Below, one piece after another: positions 1 to 11,227 of a stretch of 64,000 bases of DNA. Location of the stretch: contig BFEA01000007.1 in assembly GCA_003427395.1 (NCBI GenBank), positions 1,242,472 through 1,306,471 on the forward strand, read 5' to 3'. The stretch comes from Chara braunii (lineage: Eukaryota > Streptophyta > Charophyceae > Charales > Characeae). Under the pieces are notes generated by a model, which saw only the letters and a program-made list of their open reading frames with translations, had not been told where the DNA came from and ran no database searches. Both the position numbers and the translations under genes were made by a program. Positions within the stretch are counted from its first letter, which is position 1, and each line of letters starts with the position of its first letter.

Positions 1-60
1 TGTGTGATGTGTGTGTGTGTGTGTGTGTGTGTGAGCGCGTGTGGGTGTGTGTGTGTGCGC
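1..60. repeat. (TG)n microsatellite
   Basis: The window opens in an imperfect TG run interrupted by GAGCGCG. It continues into GC-rich sequence with no gene signal. Long ORFs here are artefacts of the simple repeat. Confidence 0.9.
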
Positions 61-185
61 GACCCTCCCCGCGAGCCGGGCAGGTCCCGCGCGACGGCAA
101 CTGCGACCCTCCCTGCGGGCGCGGGCGCGGGGGCTGCGCGGCTCGCGGGGAGGGTCCCAGTTGCGCGAGCGGGCGTGAGAGCGAG

Positions 186-187
<2 letters not shown>

Positions 188-247
<60 letters not shown>
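188..247. repeat. (GA)n microsatellite
   Basis: About 30 uninterrupted GA units. The Arg-Glu repeat ORFs that read through it are not genes. Confidence 0.95.
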
Positions 248-249
<2 letters not shown>

Positions 250-301
250 GTCACGGTGTGTGTGCGTGTGCCGGGGGAAGGGGAGGGAGGACCCTTCCCC
301 C

Positions 302-302
<1 letters not shown>

Positions 303-343
<41 letters not shown>

Positions 344-365
344 CAATCAATCAATCAATCAGTCA
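303..365. repeat. (CAAT)n tetranucleotide repeat
   Basis: Around 14 CAAT units with one AACA interruption, followed by poly-T and poly-C tracts to about 470. The same tetranucleotide returns near 60 kb. Confidence 0.9.
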
Positions 366-639
366 ACAAAAAAACAATCTGTCAATCGATTTTTTTTTTT
401 TTTTCTATTTTGTTTTTTTTTCACACATCAAAAAACGCCCCCCCCAAATTTTTGATTTTTTTTTTTCTTCCGCATATGCCGATAGCGGCCGACGTGCGCA
501 GGCCGAGCGCGCGCCCCCGCATGGGCGTGGCTCGGCCGCGTGCAGACTCAGCCGCGAGGCCTACGCCGCGCGCCTGCGGCCTAGGAGGTCGGCCGCGGAT
601 TAGGCCGCAGGATCCGCAGCCGACGATGCCACATAGGCT

Positions 640-2266
640 TTAGGGTTTTCCCCAAACTTCCACGTCGCATTCTGTGGATTTCCATGGAAGAGCCCGGATT
701 CGTATAAACTGATCGTCTTTCTGGATTAGGACCATTCGGATAGGCTCTGAAGTGCTCGGTATGTCAGATTTTGGCTCCTTGGTGGGGGTCTTTGCTTTCG
801 CCGTCGTTAGTCTGGCAACTTGAAGGGCGAACCGGTTTCGGTTCGCCTTGCAATGTTGTAGCATCCGATCGTTAGCTTGTTCAGAAATGGACAACAGGTG
901 TCCGATTGGTAGGGGAATACGGTTGTCTAACGCTCGGACGATGTCTAGAACGTCGATTTCTCCTGTGACGAACACGGGTCCTCCCGTTTCCATCTCGTTC
1001 AAGGAGGATCTCCATTTCGATACTTCGTTATGGTCGGGGGCAGGCTGAATGGCCCCGATCATACCGAGGCCTAGATATCCTAGTGATAGGTATTGATCAA
1101 GCGGGATAAGTTCGGCTGCTTCCTTCGTAGCCCCCGACGGGTTCACACCATTGTCTGTTTCTTCCGTGGCCACTCGACCAAGTTCATTAGTGATCGGGGC
1201 GGCCGCCACTTGCGCGGCTCCGATTCTGGGTTGTGCAGGTCGGTGGAGGCAGTTCCGAGCTATATGTCCTAGCTGGTGACACGTGTAACAAACACTTGTG
1301 TTGGTTGTTGCCCCTTCTATTGCTGGGGCAGGGGCTGCTCTTGGCATTCCTGGGGCTGCCCTAACAGTAATGGGTCGCGTCGACCTCATCATCGATGCGA
1401 TTTGTGCGTTGTGCTCACGCTGCTTTTTCTTAGTACTTTCTTTCCTACATCAAATTAAATAACGTTCGAGTTAATTCTAATATGGCATTGGATTCGTTAG
1501 GCTTTGCGAGGGCGCTTGGGGGAGGCGATGGTGTGGTCGCGGTGGGTAGTCCTGCGACTGTATCGGGTACCGGCCTTTTGGCTGCGACCTATTCCTAGGT
1601 AGGTGATGCGTCCGAAGATGAAATCCATATTTTCGAATTTGTTCTAAAGCGCTGCCATCTCGGTTTTCGCCCGGGCCAGCTCCGAGGAGTCTCCTTCCTT
1701 GGCGTGATCTTCGCTTTCTAAGAAGCTGGCGGCGAACTTTCTTTCCATCTCCTCGACTCCATCCATAATCTGCTGCATGGTATGGTTGATGGGGGAGAAG
1801 TTGCCCTCATCGCCCGACTTCGAAGCCCATGGATAAACAAGTCTCTACCTACCTTTTCGTCTCTCTCGGACTTGACAAACAACCTATAGAACCTACTACG
1901 ATATTCTGTAACGGATTCAAGCGGTTTCTTTACACGATCTCTGATCATAAAGAACGTCTCTTCGGGGTGGATGTAGTCGGACCGATTTAGGAAGTCTCTC
2001 TCCAAGGTCGGGAGATCGATACAGGCATAGGTACTAAACCAATGGTGCGCATCTCCTCCCAGTCGGGCGGGGATGTTGATCCGGGCTTCATCGTTATCGT
2101 ACTTTTGAGCCCGTAAGGTGGCCAGCCATGCCCCGACCAGGTGATGCGTAGGGTCGAAGAAAAACAAATCAAGGGGAGCCGCAGGTGCGCGAACTCGGAT
2201 GGGTGGTGCGGGGACAGGTGCCCCGCCCAACTGTACATTAACGTTTGGCGCTTGATTGACTTTCAT
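640..2266 (-). pseudogene. gag: Ty3/gypsy gag, element 1 (broken, 3'-truncated)
   Basis: Nucleocapsid/capsid polyprotein of an LTR retrotransposon, which would package element RNA in cytoplasmic particles. The N-terminal piece (1718-2266) has the retrotransposon gag core: AWLATLRAQ, then HHWFSTY, then LPTLERDFLNR, then VTEYRSRFYRLF. The C-terminal piece (640-1392) has a CCHC zinc knuckle, CYTCHQLGHIARNC, at its residues 35-48. Between them a frameshift near 1805 moves the conserved QQIM...EEMERKFAASFLE stretch to another frame, and a stop sits near 1640. The copy ends right after VEVWGKP, just before the protease active site seen at the matching point of element 2, so protease and everything downstream is missing. 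It is clearly homologous to the gag at 34328-36025. Identity as gag is secure; it is a dead copy. Confidence 0.9.
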
Positions 2267-2409
2267 ATTGACGACCTGTCTTCCGATCGATTGACTCCTA
2301 AGTACAATAGGATCGCGTCAAGGCGCGTTCCGCTGTCTAGGCCGTCTTCTATTCGCCAGATCGTCTGAACGTCTTTCCTGCTTACTTCCCCGTGAGTTCG
2401 CCACGTGTC

Positions 2410-2422
2410 GGCTCCGATACCA
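2410..2422 (-). other. Primer-binding site, initiator tRNA-Met type (element 1)
   Basis: Minus-strand TGGTATCGGAGCC, one base off the complement of the plant initiator tRNA-Met 3' end (TGGTATCAGAGCC). It is about 145 bp upstream of gag. An identical 13-mer occurs at 23191, 34309 and 52524. A PBS normally marks the end of the 5' LTR. Confidence 0.75.
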
Positions 2423-2584
2423 ACCTCACGCCCAACACGACCTCCTGATCGGAGTGGGATGGGGGCCCGGAAGTGCGAAAAAGGGGTGTGCCAAGGATTT
2501 TTGGGGATTTGGGGTGGAGTCCCATGTCGGAACTGAGATCTCCTGTGGCAAGTCTCAGGGGTAGGAGTGCAAGTGTCTTCTGGC

Positions 2585-3169
2585 TCAAAGTTGGGGCGAT
2601 GATCGATCGTGCTGCTTGGGCCGGGGTGCGGTGTCACGGGCGTCTCTGTGGGAGTGTTCGTACCGCTGCCGGCCGTCGCAAGTTTCGGGGCGCGATGAAG
2701 ACGAGCTGGGTTCTCGTCGCTCGGTCCTGGGATGGGCTCGTTGCGCAACCCTCGCCTGCCAATGCTCGTCGGGCCGCCGACACTCTGAGCACGGCGGTCG
2801 GGGCCAGAACCGGGCTACGAAATTGCAGGGGACCACGAGTAACCGGTGGAAAGGGAGGACGGTATAGTATGGAGGGAAGTGAGTGGTGATCATAATGGCA
2901 ACGAAGCTTGGGGTTAGAAGATATTTATGGTTTCGGCTATCGGGATAATCAGGAATCCATGGGTCTCGGTTGATTGCCAGCTGGAAGTCGCCCCTGCACA
3001 GTCGCTAGTTTTCAGTCCGGCAAGGGTACTCACGGTACCCGGGGTTCCGTAGGTGGCGATGTTGTCGGATCCACTGCCGACAGATCTGTTCCCTCTCCCA
3101 ATACGCTCGGTATTCGGGGTCCCTCAGGCTTGCACGATCAGTGATCCAGAAAGGGGAATCTGTCGCCAT
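2585..3169 (-). pseudogene. Leader ORF upstream of PBS, element 1 (one stop)
   Basis: A 195-codon frame starting at ATG 3169 (MATDSPFW...), interrupted once by TAG at codon 55 (3005-3007) and otherwise open to 2585. The core reads PSFVAIMITTHFPP, then LPFHRLLVVPC, then a CxxC (CSECRRPD), followed by an Arg/Ser-rich basic tail. The same core is present in element 2 (33608-34015) and element 3 (52771-53286), in the same place between promoter and PBS. I do not recognise the family. A single CxxC cannot build a standard zinc finger alone. Position would put it inside the 5' LTR/U5 if the PBS call is right. Function unknown; conservation across divergent copies argues that it was translated. Confidence 0.6.
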
Positions 3170-5100
3170 ATCTCGTTCACACAAATCTTCCTACGGGGCG
3201 AGGTGGTAGCTGGTTTTTGCAAGTGCGTGTACAAATGGCAAGTCCGTGGATGACTGCTGTCTTATATGAGCATGCGCACTGGCGAGTTAGTCAGATCTTA
3301 AAACGCGCAAATAATCAAGGACGATCCGCCCGCGTACCGGCTCAACCATGCAGCTAGTTCCCTCAGGCTATCAATCTGTTCCGTTCTGGACATTCGCACA
3401 GTATGCACACCCAGTGGTTCCCGTGTGACGTCCGGCCTTAACTTGTCCCGACCCGTACCGCGGATGAAGACTCCGTTATTTACGTCGAGATCTGTCGTGC
3501 TACGCCCATTCGGGGTTGAGGGCCAGCCTCGCGGGTGCGAGTGTAAGTCACGCTCGTCAGATCGTGCTTACACGGGGACTCGCGGGGTTGGTCCGTTGTG
3601 GATCGATCCATCAGCCAATCATCCATGCAAAAGAAGGTTTATGTGGTCATGCAATAGTCTCTCAGCCATTCTTGTTCGAGCGAAAAACAGTAACGTGGCC
3701 ATCAGAGGGATATCTCATCGTCATCCAAACATACATCGAAGCACCACAACAATATGAAACTCCCTTCACCTACCAATCATCCGGGTGAGAATAGATCGGC
3801 GCTGCGGGTGCGGAATGATTAAGGATTGCACGCAAAACATTACGTATTACAAGATCCAACAAATGCAAAACGAAAGAGGGAGGACAGAGATCGAGCCGTA
3901 CATCACACGAAGCCGAAAGAAATGTCAAAATGCAAAACAAGGGCGTCTCGCCCGGAGCCAAAAATTTATATACAAGGACTGAGAAAGGACAAAGAATATT
4001 GCAATCCCACCTCCGCCTATTTCCCCTCTCTCTCTCTCTCTGATGCGGACAGTCCGTCATCTCGCACCCACCCACGAAGTTGTCACCCCGCTTAGTCCGC
4101 ATGTGCCCGTCAGGTTCGCCCGTGCGCCACAGTCCGCCGTGGCCTACACGCCAACCCCGCGCACTTGGCACCAGCTCGTTGGGTCGCCCAACTCCCACAT
4201 CAACTCACCTCTTACTTTGCTCATTAGCCGACCCTCACTGATCGCGCTAACCTCGAGCTTCCAAAATTTTTAAGAGAGCTAGCTAATCGCGCCGAAGAAA
4301 TTTATAACATGCATGCGTGCGTGAAGATGGGAGGTTGCAGGGATTGGAAAGAGGCGCAGAGAAGGAAGTGCCTACGCTTGGCATGGCCAGATCGCCGCGT
4401 GGGGGATGTAGCCACTCTCCACGCATCGATCTAGGCATGCAGCGTTCAGGCCAAGCAGATGCAGCAAAAAGAAGGGGAGACGGGCGGGAAGAAGGCGAGG
4501 GAACAAGAAGAATGATACAGTTACAATGGCGCCCGCCCAACTACTACAGTTGCATGCAAGATTATGGGCGCCACTTAGTCAGAACTTCGTTCCCGCCGCA
4601 GGAAGATGCGTGCAAGAAATAGGCGCCGCTCGACAAGAAATTCAAAAAGTCCTAAATTCCTATTTGAGCTCAAAATTGCAACAGAAAAATTCCGACGAGA
4701 CGGAAAAAAAGAGCAAAAAGAAATAAAAAAATTATGAGCGCCCTCGGGGGCTCGTCCTTAGTTGAAAGGAAAATTTAAAAAGAAAAAATGAAAAGCTCCC
4801 GCACGATCATCGCGCCAAAAATCTCCGTTCCCTCCTTTTACTCCCAGCAGAGCAAGAAAGAACCATCGTCAACCGTTATAGATCGCGCCCAACGGGGCGC
4901 GCACACTCAACCGTCTGTCCCGGGCCTGTCCCATCACCGCTGAAGGGGAAGGAGCGAAGCGAAGGAAAAGAAAGAAGCAAGGACACTGACGCCATTTACC
5001 GCCGATCCCACCTCCCGCAATTTGCCCATCCCTCCCATCTCAGGACGCCTCATTGTCATCGCGCAGAAAGTCGCGCGGCACAGAAAGTGGTTCGTCACAC
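3170..5100 (-). other. Promoter/leader (LTR-like) region of element 1
   Basis: No gene. On the minus strand about 4040-4540 aligns with 32856-33340 on the plus strand, and more weakly with 54100-54480 on the minus strand, in each case upstream of a leader ORF. It includes the shared stretch GAGGGTCGGCTNATGAGC. This looks like LTR (U3-R-U5) sequence. A short (CT)n lies at 4026-4042. The outer LTR edge is not defined, because no matching 3' LTR is present. Confidence 0.5.
4301..4307 (-). promoter_or_regulatory. TATA box of element 1 promoter
   Basis: Minus-strand TTATAAA, aligned with TATAAAT at 33084-33090 in element 2. It lies about 1.1 kb upstream of the leader ORF start. Confidence 0.5.
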
Positions 5101-5231
5101 CACCACCCACTAAACTGCCATGCCTTTCTTTTCCAGCCTTCCAACGACCCTATAACGAACGATGACGAAAAATGTTCTCATGGGCATAAAAAGCACCCTT
5201 GATGGGCTGCGATCAATAAATGGAACAAAAC

Positions 5232-5235
<4 letters not shown>

Positions 5236-5263
<28 letters not shown>
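5236..5263. repeat. (CT)n microsatellite
   Basis: About 14 CT units. The flanks 5100-6430 hold no recognisable gene; 6120-6280 is poly-T/poly-A-rich. Confidence 0.9.
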
Positions 5264-6434
5264 ATGCGAGCTCTTAGTCTCACTTATTTGGCTACCATAG
5301 GGCTGAGTTCCCCGCGCCCACGCGGTAGACAATTTGGCAGGCTGTTTTCTTCATCGACGATTTTTGGCAATAAGGTAAGATGGGAAAAAAAAATCGAAAG
5401 GTCATTTGAGAGCACCTCTGGAGGTGATCTCAAAAAGGGTCCTCCGGCGGCCCCACAGGCTGCTGATAGAAGGTTCACCATTTGAGGCATTTGCAGCCAG
5501 CCTCTCCAGTGCGACCCGAAAACTGATTTAAGGTCATAGGTCCCCGTGTGAGTATGCCCTCAGTTGAAACCGACGTGGGGTACTGGTCACATGACTTTCC
5601 AGGTTTGTGTGAGGTCCGGGGCCTCATTACATCACATGAAATGACGGCCTGACGTATCCACAGTCATGTGTGAACATGTTCATAGCGATACTGACGCAAA
5701 ACTTTCATTCCACCGTATGCATTACATCCTGAGGCGGGCTATCGGATGCGCGTATCGCCCGCCTCTCCAGTTATCCGTACGGCCTCACGTCAAAAGATAT
5801 TTTTTCACCCTACAGCTGCGTTCGACGGTGCTCTGGTCGTTTCCCTCTCAGCCGTTCGTTCCTTCCCAATCAGCAGCCTACGTCAGTCTGCAGGGAATTG
5901 GTCTTGCCATTTGGCATTGCTCGGCCATCAAAGGAAAAAAGTGCACTTTCCTGCCTGCCTGTTTGCCAGTCGCCAGCCGGCGGTCGCAATTTGCGGCCGA
6001 GGGCTGCATCCCGCCTTTCAAGGTACCTACCGCCTGAACAGGAAAACCTCCACCACTGCCGTCCAACGTGGGAAAAAAGGAAAAAGGAAAACTACCATTG
6101 TCGTCCAAAAAGCGTACGTTGTACATAGAACCGTCCCTTTGTTTTTTTTTGTTGTTGTTTTGTTTTTGTTTTCTAGAAACCTCCGTTTTTTTTGTCTTTT
6201 TTTTTCCCCCTCGAAGGACAGGGAAAGTGCGAAACAGAAAAAGGCAAAAAAAAAGAAAAAGAAAAAGAAAGAAAAGGCGGCCAAAATGGAGTTCCCATCC
6301 AGTGACTCGGGGCTGAGTACGACCACTCCCCATTCGTCAAGATTCTAAATGCATCTGGACATACCACTGTCCAAATGCGCTCAAAAGTTTGGCTTTCTCT
6401 CTTTCAATTTTTGGCCTTGGAGCGCGATAGCCGC

Positions 6435-6735
6435 GTGGCGCGGGTCCCAGAGAGGGAGTGAGCGTCCCAGAAAGTGGGGCCAACTTTCGGGTGCCCTGCG
6501 GGGAAAAGGGAGGGCAAGCTCAACAACTGGGGGGAGAGAGGGCAAGGGACGAGCCAAACAACCACCTAACGCGGTCGCAATTACGTCTATATTCATAGCG
6601 AAGAGTCATATTCAATGGACTTTCCTACGTGCGCACCGCTTGGCGCGCGGCCCGAAGAGGGAGGACCGTCCCAAAAAGTGGGCCACCTTTCTGGTGTCCT
6701 CTTGTGCCGTACGGAAAGGGAAAGGCAACCGGCGG
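6435..6735. repeat. Diverged duplication of about 85 bp
   Basis: 6435-6515 and 6641-6730 share TGGCGCG, GAGGGAG, CGTCCCA.AAAGTGGG and a following ACTTTCGGGTG/ACCTTTCTGGTG stretch. Copies lie about 206 bp apart with no coding signal. Confidence 0.6.
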
Positions 6736-6747
6736 CCAAGTCCAACC

Positions 6748-6867
6748 GGTAGCAGCGTTGAGTTTCCTCAACTCCTGAATCTGGGCGTGACTATAAGATT
6801 GTGCAGAAATAGCGTTGAGTTTTCCCAAGAGCAAACACACAACTTGAGGAAACTCAACGCTGCTACC
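6748..6867. mobile_element. Hairpin/MITE-like element with perfect 24-bp inverted ends
   Basis: 6748-6771 is the exact reverse complement of 6844-6867 (begins GGTAGCAGCGTTGAG). The 72-bp interior carries a further partial copy of the arm (AGCGTTGAGTTTTCCC near 6811). No clear target duplication is visible, so it may be a MITE or a simple inverted duplication. Confidence 0.55.
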
Positions 6868-7369
6868 CCCCCTCCCCCGGAACATAACTTGTATGAGTTG
6901 TATTCGAGTTTCCATAACATTAGGGCGGTTCTGATAGACCCGGGTATACGTTGTGTTCGAATAAAAAGAAGTCTGTACGTCGTTTTCGCTTACAACGTGT
7001 AATTGTAAGTGGAGGGGGAAGATGCCCGATAATATTCATCATTCATATATATTCATATATTCCATTCAATAGGCTTCCCTCCGGTCCTATCTGATACCCC
7101 CCTCTCCCGAAAAGCGCACTCGACGACAAGTGGCGGGGAAATGATGGAAAGTGAAGGCCTCGTCTTTTCACTCGTCGCTTCCGCCGGTGCCTCCCACCAC
7201 CCACGCAAAACAAAAAACAAAAAAGAGGGAAAAAGCGTTCAAAAAGGGCAAAAAAAAGAGAGGCTCAACCGCACGCCCAAGCCTTCTCCTGGCGACTCCG
7301 CCGTCCTACGCAACTGCGAAGTGCCACCGTAGGCGTATCTAGTAGCTCTCGTGTCTCTTTGCGGGCGTC

Positions 7370-7377
7370 TATATATT
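7370..7377 (+). promoter_or_regulatory. TATA box upstream of the small gene at 8029
   Basis: TATATATT about 655 bp before the ATG. The transcribed leader would contain (GT)n/(GA)n tracts at 7651-7711. No other core element is obvious. Confidence 0.4.
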
Positions 7378-7648
7378 CAGCCAGAGGGACGGTGGTGATC
7401 GTTGAAACGCAAGAGGCGATGCGAACTGTCAAGAGCTATCTGAAGAACTGATGAAGCGATATTATAAACTGTAGAGGTTTTGTGCGTTCTGAAGCAGTGA
7501 AGTGATACGACTTCGTATAAACTGAGTGTGCGAAAACGAGGGTTGAGCGAACAAAAGACGAACGAGAGCTTCGGAGAGCTTGAAGTGTGTCTCGATTGTG
7601 TTGTGTAGAGGGAGGAGGCTTTGTAGAGACTCGTTCGCGATCGCGAGT

Positions 7649-7650
<2 letters not shown>

Positions 7651-7692
<42 letters not shown>

Positions 7693-7711
7693 AGAGAGAG
7701 AGGGAGAGAGA
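7651..7711. repeat. (GT)n(GA)n compound microsatellite
   Basis: GT run joined to a GA run inside the presumed 5' leader of the gene at 8029. Confidence 0.9.
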
Positions 7712-8028
7712 GAACCGTGCGTGCGAGTTTACCTTGTCCGTATCTTCTTTGTGTGTTTCGGTCAGTTAACGATCTGCAGGATTGTCGCCATTGCAAATAT
7801 CTGTTGAAATTGCGAAAAGCGTGGTGAACCCGAGAGTTGTTTCGGAGTTTTGGAACGCTATTGAGTGGCTGTGCAGCACGCAAGTGCAGTTGGTCGAGTG
7901 GTGAAGTCCAGTGGCATAGTTCGTTCGAGTCCGTGACCAGGTGTGAAGGAGCGGAAGAGCTTCTGCAGCGCTTAGCACTTGGTAGTGGTGGTTGTGAGAG
8001 AAAGCGGCGGCGTTATTTGAGAGCGAAA

Positions 8029-8292
8029 ATGAGTGGGATCGCGCTAGTGGATGACATGCACAGCATGAAGCCTATCAACTGGAAGGCCGTGGTTGGTGTG
8101 AGTAAGGGTGCGCAGAAGACTACCTCGTCGTCATCTCAGAGAGCTGCTGCGTCTACAAAGCATGTTGACACGAAGGTGCAGAAGAACAAGTCGGTCAACG
8201 CTACGAAGGCGGTGGCGGCGCAAGCAGATTATCGCAGGCGGGGGGTCTCGTCGGAGACGGACAAGTGGTTGATGACTCATATTGATTTCTAG
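8029..8292 (+). CDS. Small hypothetical protein, 87 aa
   Basis: ATG with A at -3, open for 87 codons to TAG. It is the only short ORF here with ordinary mixed protein composition in a non-repeat context. The N-terminus is MSGIALVDDMHSMKPINWK. The middle (about residues 32-65) is rich in Ser/Lys/Ala. The C-terminus is YRRRGVSSETDKWLMTHIDF. There is no signal peptide, membrane segment or zinc motif. I do not recognise the family. The frame is open upstream to 7837 but has no upstream ATG, so 8029 is the best start. A TATA box at 7370 and a long leader fit a real single-exon transcript, or the last exon of one. It could still be a chance ORF. Confidence 0.4.
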   Translation: MSGIALVDDMHSMKPINWKAVVGVSKGAQKTTSSSSQRAAASTKHVDTKVQKNKSVNATKAVAAQADYRRRGVSSETDKWLMTHIDF

Positions 8293-10070
8293 TGGGGGGT
8301 GTTGGGTTGGGCGATGGTGGTTTCGATGTCGATTTAGGTTTTTTATTATCAGTACGTAATTAACGACACGACAGGATGGGGAGAGAGGGCGGTGATCTCC
8401 GGGATATTGGGCGATTCTGTCCTTGCGAACGAATGCGTGTCCAACGTGTCCGAAGAACAGGAAAATATCTGGATGTCGTGCGCATACGGACTCGTGACCG
8501 CTACATCTTCATAACATGATGATGATGATTATGATTATGCTTATGAAGATGATTATGATGAGGGTGATTATGGCCTCGACGCTGTTCGAGGCTCGTTTTC
8601 TGCCGTCCTAACTGATGTCCATTCCATTGCTTGCCCTGTGGAATAGGCAGTGCGAAGGGCCATGGCTTATCAAGAAGTTATCATTCGCGTGAAGATTTCT
8701 ACGTGGTCCGTGGAAGGAATTAGATAGGAGGGATTAAGGATGAGAGGAGGGTTGAGGAGTGTAATGTGCTGCTGTGTTTGATAAATTGTCAAACGTGGGG
8801 AAAGGGTGGAGGTATTGTTGAGTAAGTCTGAGATGGGAGGAGGGAAGAGGGAGGTGGTCTGAAGTGATTCTTGTGAATGAGCTTTTCGTGGTTTGTGTTT
8901 GGCTTCTTAGATGATGGTCCAATGACTAGATAAGTAGCTGGTAGGACGTAGCTAGGCGGTAGATACACTCGTTCACTTCGATTTTTTTTTTTCCCCGTTT
9001 TTCGTTGTTAATTCTTTACTTCGGAACTGTGCAGGCCTTAGGATATGTCTGTTGGTCGACAGATTCTTTTGCTACACTGTAAAAGTGTAGTCATCAATTT
9101 CGTTTCATTCATTTGTGCAAGTTGGCAGTTCTCTTCTGCAGTTCCATTTTGACGGGATGCGGGAGTTGGGCTGTTGTCGTCTTTGTTAATAATGTGACTT
9201 GACCGTGTGCTAAGAAGCGATTCGATCGTTCAACGCTGTCCCATCCGATGATCGGTCTCGTTGTTTCTCATTTTGATTGTTTTTGTTGGAACGAGTTCCG
9301 AGTCTGTTAATGGTATCGTGTCGTCGAAATTTGACGGAAAGCATTTTAGCACTTGATGATGATGATGATGATGATGATGACGATGTTAGACGAGTTAATC
9401 TGAAGTGATGCAGATGTCGATTTTCGACGATCCAATTTTGCCGTTCTTTTCGTGGATGTAAATCTGAGCATTCCAGCGAATTTCATCGAATAAGCGATTG
9501 CCGGTGTCGTCGATGACATGGGGAATGATTTGAGGAGAGGGAGGGAGTGAGGGAGTGTCGCTGGCTTCCCAGCGAGAAATCGTCGAGTTGGGGAGTTCGG
9601 TCTGCAGGTGGGTCTGCTGGAGGTAGTAAAACTAGGCCCCACAGAAATACGGTACTCTTCCCAAAGAAGTGCGGTTCATGTGAACGGAATTAGGGAGGGA
9701 GGGAGGGAGTCTGCATATTCGCCTCAAGCATGTGAGCAGCGGTAGTAAGGAGGGCAGTCTGCATATTCTTCGCTGGGTTTTCAGCGAGAAATCGAGGTGG
9801 AGATTTCGCACTACATATGCTGTCTGGTGAAGGTCGTAAAAAGTAGATCGCAATCAAGTGTGCGTCTCTGCCCAAAGAAGTACGGTACAGTTCTCTTCTT
9901 CTTCCGTATAATGCTTGTGGAGTAAGGGAGTACCAGCCTCAAGCTTGTGAAAATTTTGAAGCTGAGCCAGTTGGATATCGGAGAGAATGGTTACGTCATC
10001 GACTGATTTTCGGCTTTTGAGCGGGAGGAGAAATCGTTAGCGCGATCACTGAAGAATATCCAAGTTGCAC
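8293..10070. other. Non-coding, repeat-rich stretch
   Basis: No supported gene. It may begin with the 3' UTR of the 8029 gene. It holds degenerate GAT/GAT-like runs (8518-8570), (GAT)n at 9355-9382, and a local duplication in 9540-9900 built on CCCAAAGAAGTRCGGT and CAGCGAGAAATCG. Confidence 0.6.
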
Positions 10071-10236
10071 AGGTTAGTGAGTGCCTTACGCTCTTTAATT
10101 CTTTTGAGGATGTGCATGAGCGGTCTATGCTCTTTAATTCTGTCGAGGATTTCAGGTTAGTGAGTGCCTTACGCTCTTTAATTCTTATGAGGATTTGCAT
10201 GAGCGGTCTATGCTCTTTAATTCTGAGGATTTCCAT
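10071..10236. repeat. Tandem duplication, 83-bp unit, two copies
   Basis: AGGTTAGTGAGTGCCTTACG begins each unit at 10071 and 10154. Both carry GAGCGGTCTATGCTCTTTAATTCT. The copies differ by a 3-bp indel. Confidence 0.85.
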
Positions 10237-10310
10237 GAGCTGTCAAACTCTGCCATTTTTTACTTCCGTCATGAAACCTCCTTTTCGCGATCCTGTGGCT
10301 CCGGTACTCT

Positions 10311-10440
10311 TGAAATGTGCAAAACGAGAGTGAATATTCCGTTAGAACATGGCAAGATACACCTCCATGAAATGTGCAAAACGAGAGTGAATATACCGCT
10401 AGAACATGGCAACATACACCGCCATGATTTGTCTTTTGTG
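10311..10440. repeat. Dispersed short repeat (GTGCAAAACGAGAG family), two tandem copies
   Basis: AATGTGCAAAACGAGAGTGA starts at about 10314 and again 58 bp later, followed by GAACATGGCAAGATACACC and ending GATTTGTCTTTTGTGCATG. The two ends are imperfect inverted repeats of each other. Relatives occur at 16006, 17492, 17885 (inverted), 18300, 29010 and 45463. Confidence 0.7.
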
Positions 10441-10573
10441 CATGTCGAGTTTCTCTCTTCCCTGTCTTTGAACTGCACTCGGGCGCATTATGGACCCCTG
10501 ATTGACGACTTTCTACCTTCCCTTTGGCCTTGCCGTCTCGACGTTGGCGGCGTGCGATTCTCTGTATGTCCAT

Positions 10574-10876
10574 GGGCCTCGCTCCGCTACACAACACTCT
10601 GCGTGCATTTGGATCCATTTCTGGACCCGATGCTTTCAAAATGTTGAACTCGTCCGAATTCACCTGGTCCAGAGGGATCCAGTTGCATGTTGAGTTGTCG
10701 ACGTATTGGAGGCGTGCGCTCCTGTGTGTGTCCATCGGCGCCTGCTGCATAACACTCTACGTGCGTTTGGATCCACTTCTGGACCCGATCCTTTGAAAAT
10801 GTTGGACTCGTCCGAATGCACCTGGTCCAGAAGGCGTCCAAATGCATGTGAAGTATATAGTGGAGCGAGGCCCCAT
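10574..10876. mobile_element. Fold-back element with two nested hairpins
   Basis: Outer inverted ends are CATGGGCCTCGCTCC near 10571 and GGAGCGAGGCCCCATG near 10862. Inside are two related hairpin units (10603-10688 and 10761-10848), whose arms pair TGCATTTGGATCC...CTGGACC with GGTCCAGAGGGATCC.GTTGCA. A third unit is at 17694-17772. No coding capacity; MITE-like. Confidence 0.55.
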
Positions 10877-11227
10877 GTTCAATGTGTGTCCAGGGTAAAT
10901 GATGTGTGTCGTGTAGTCGAAGGTTCTCTCTCTCGGTACTGGTTGATTGAAGTGTCGCACGTAAATCCGAATTGGCCCCAGTGTGACATATTATGTATGT
11001 CGATTTCCATCGTCATTCGGGGATTTGAGTTCTTATTAGATGGTATGATAATTATGTGCTTCGCTACTGGATGGGTTTAGCGGCCAACGCTGAGTCGGGC
11101 AGGTGTATAGTAACTCGGTCACGCCGTGGGGAATCGTCATGCGAGGACTTAACGGCATGAATGTAACTGCATTTCGGGGAGATGTACAGGGAGGGGGAAA
11201 CGTTTCCGTGTGGATATGCTGTCTTAT

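Noticed and set aside
4-603. Long ORFs rich in Arg-Glu or Cys-Val at the window start
   Set aside because: They are translations of (GA)n, (TG)n and (CAAT)n repeats.
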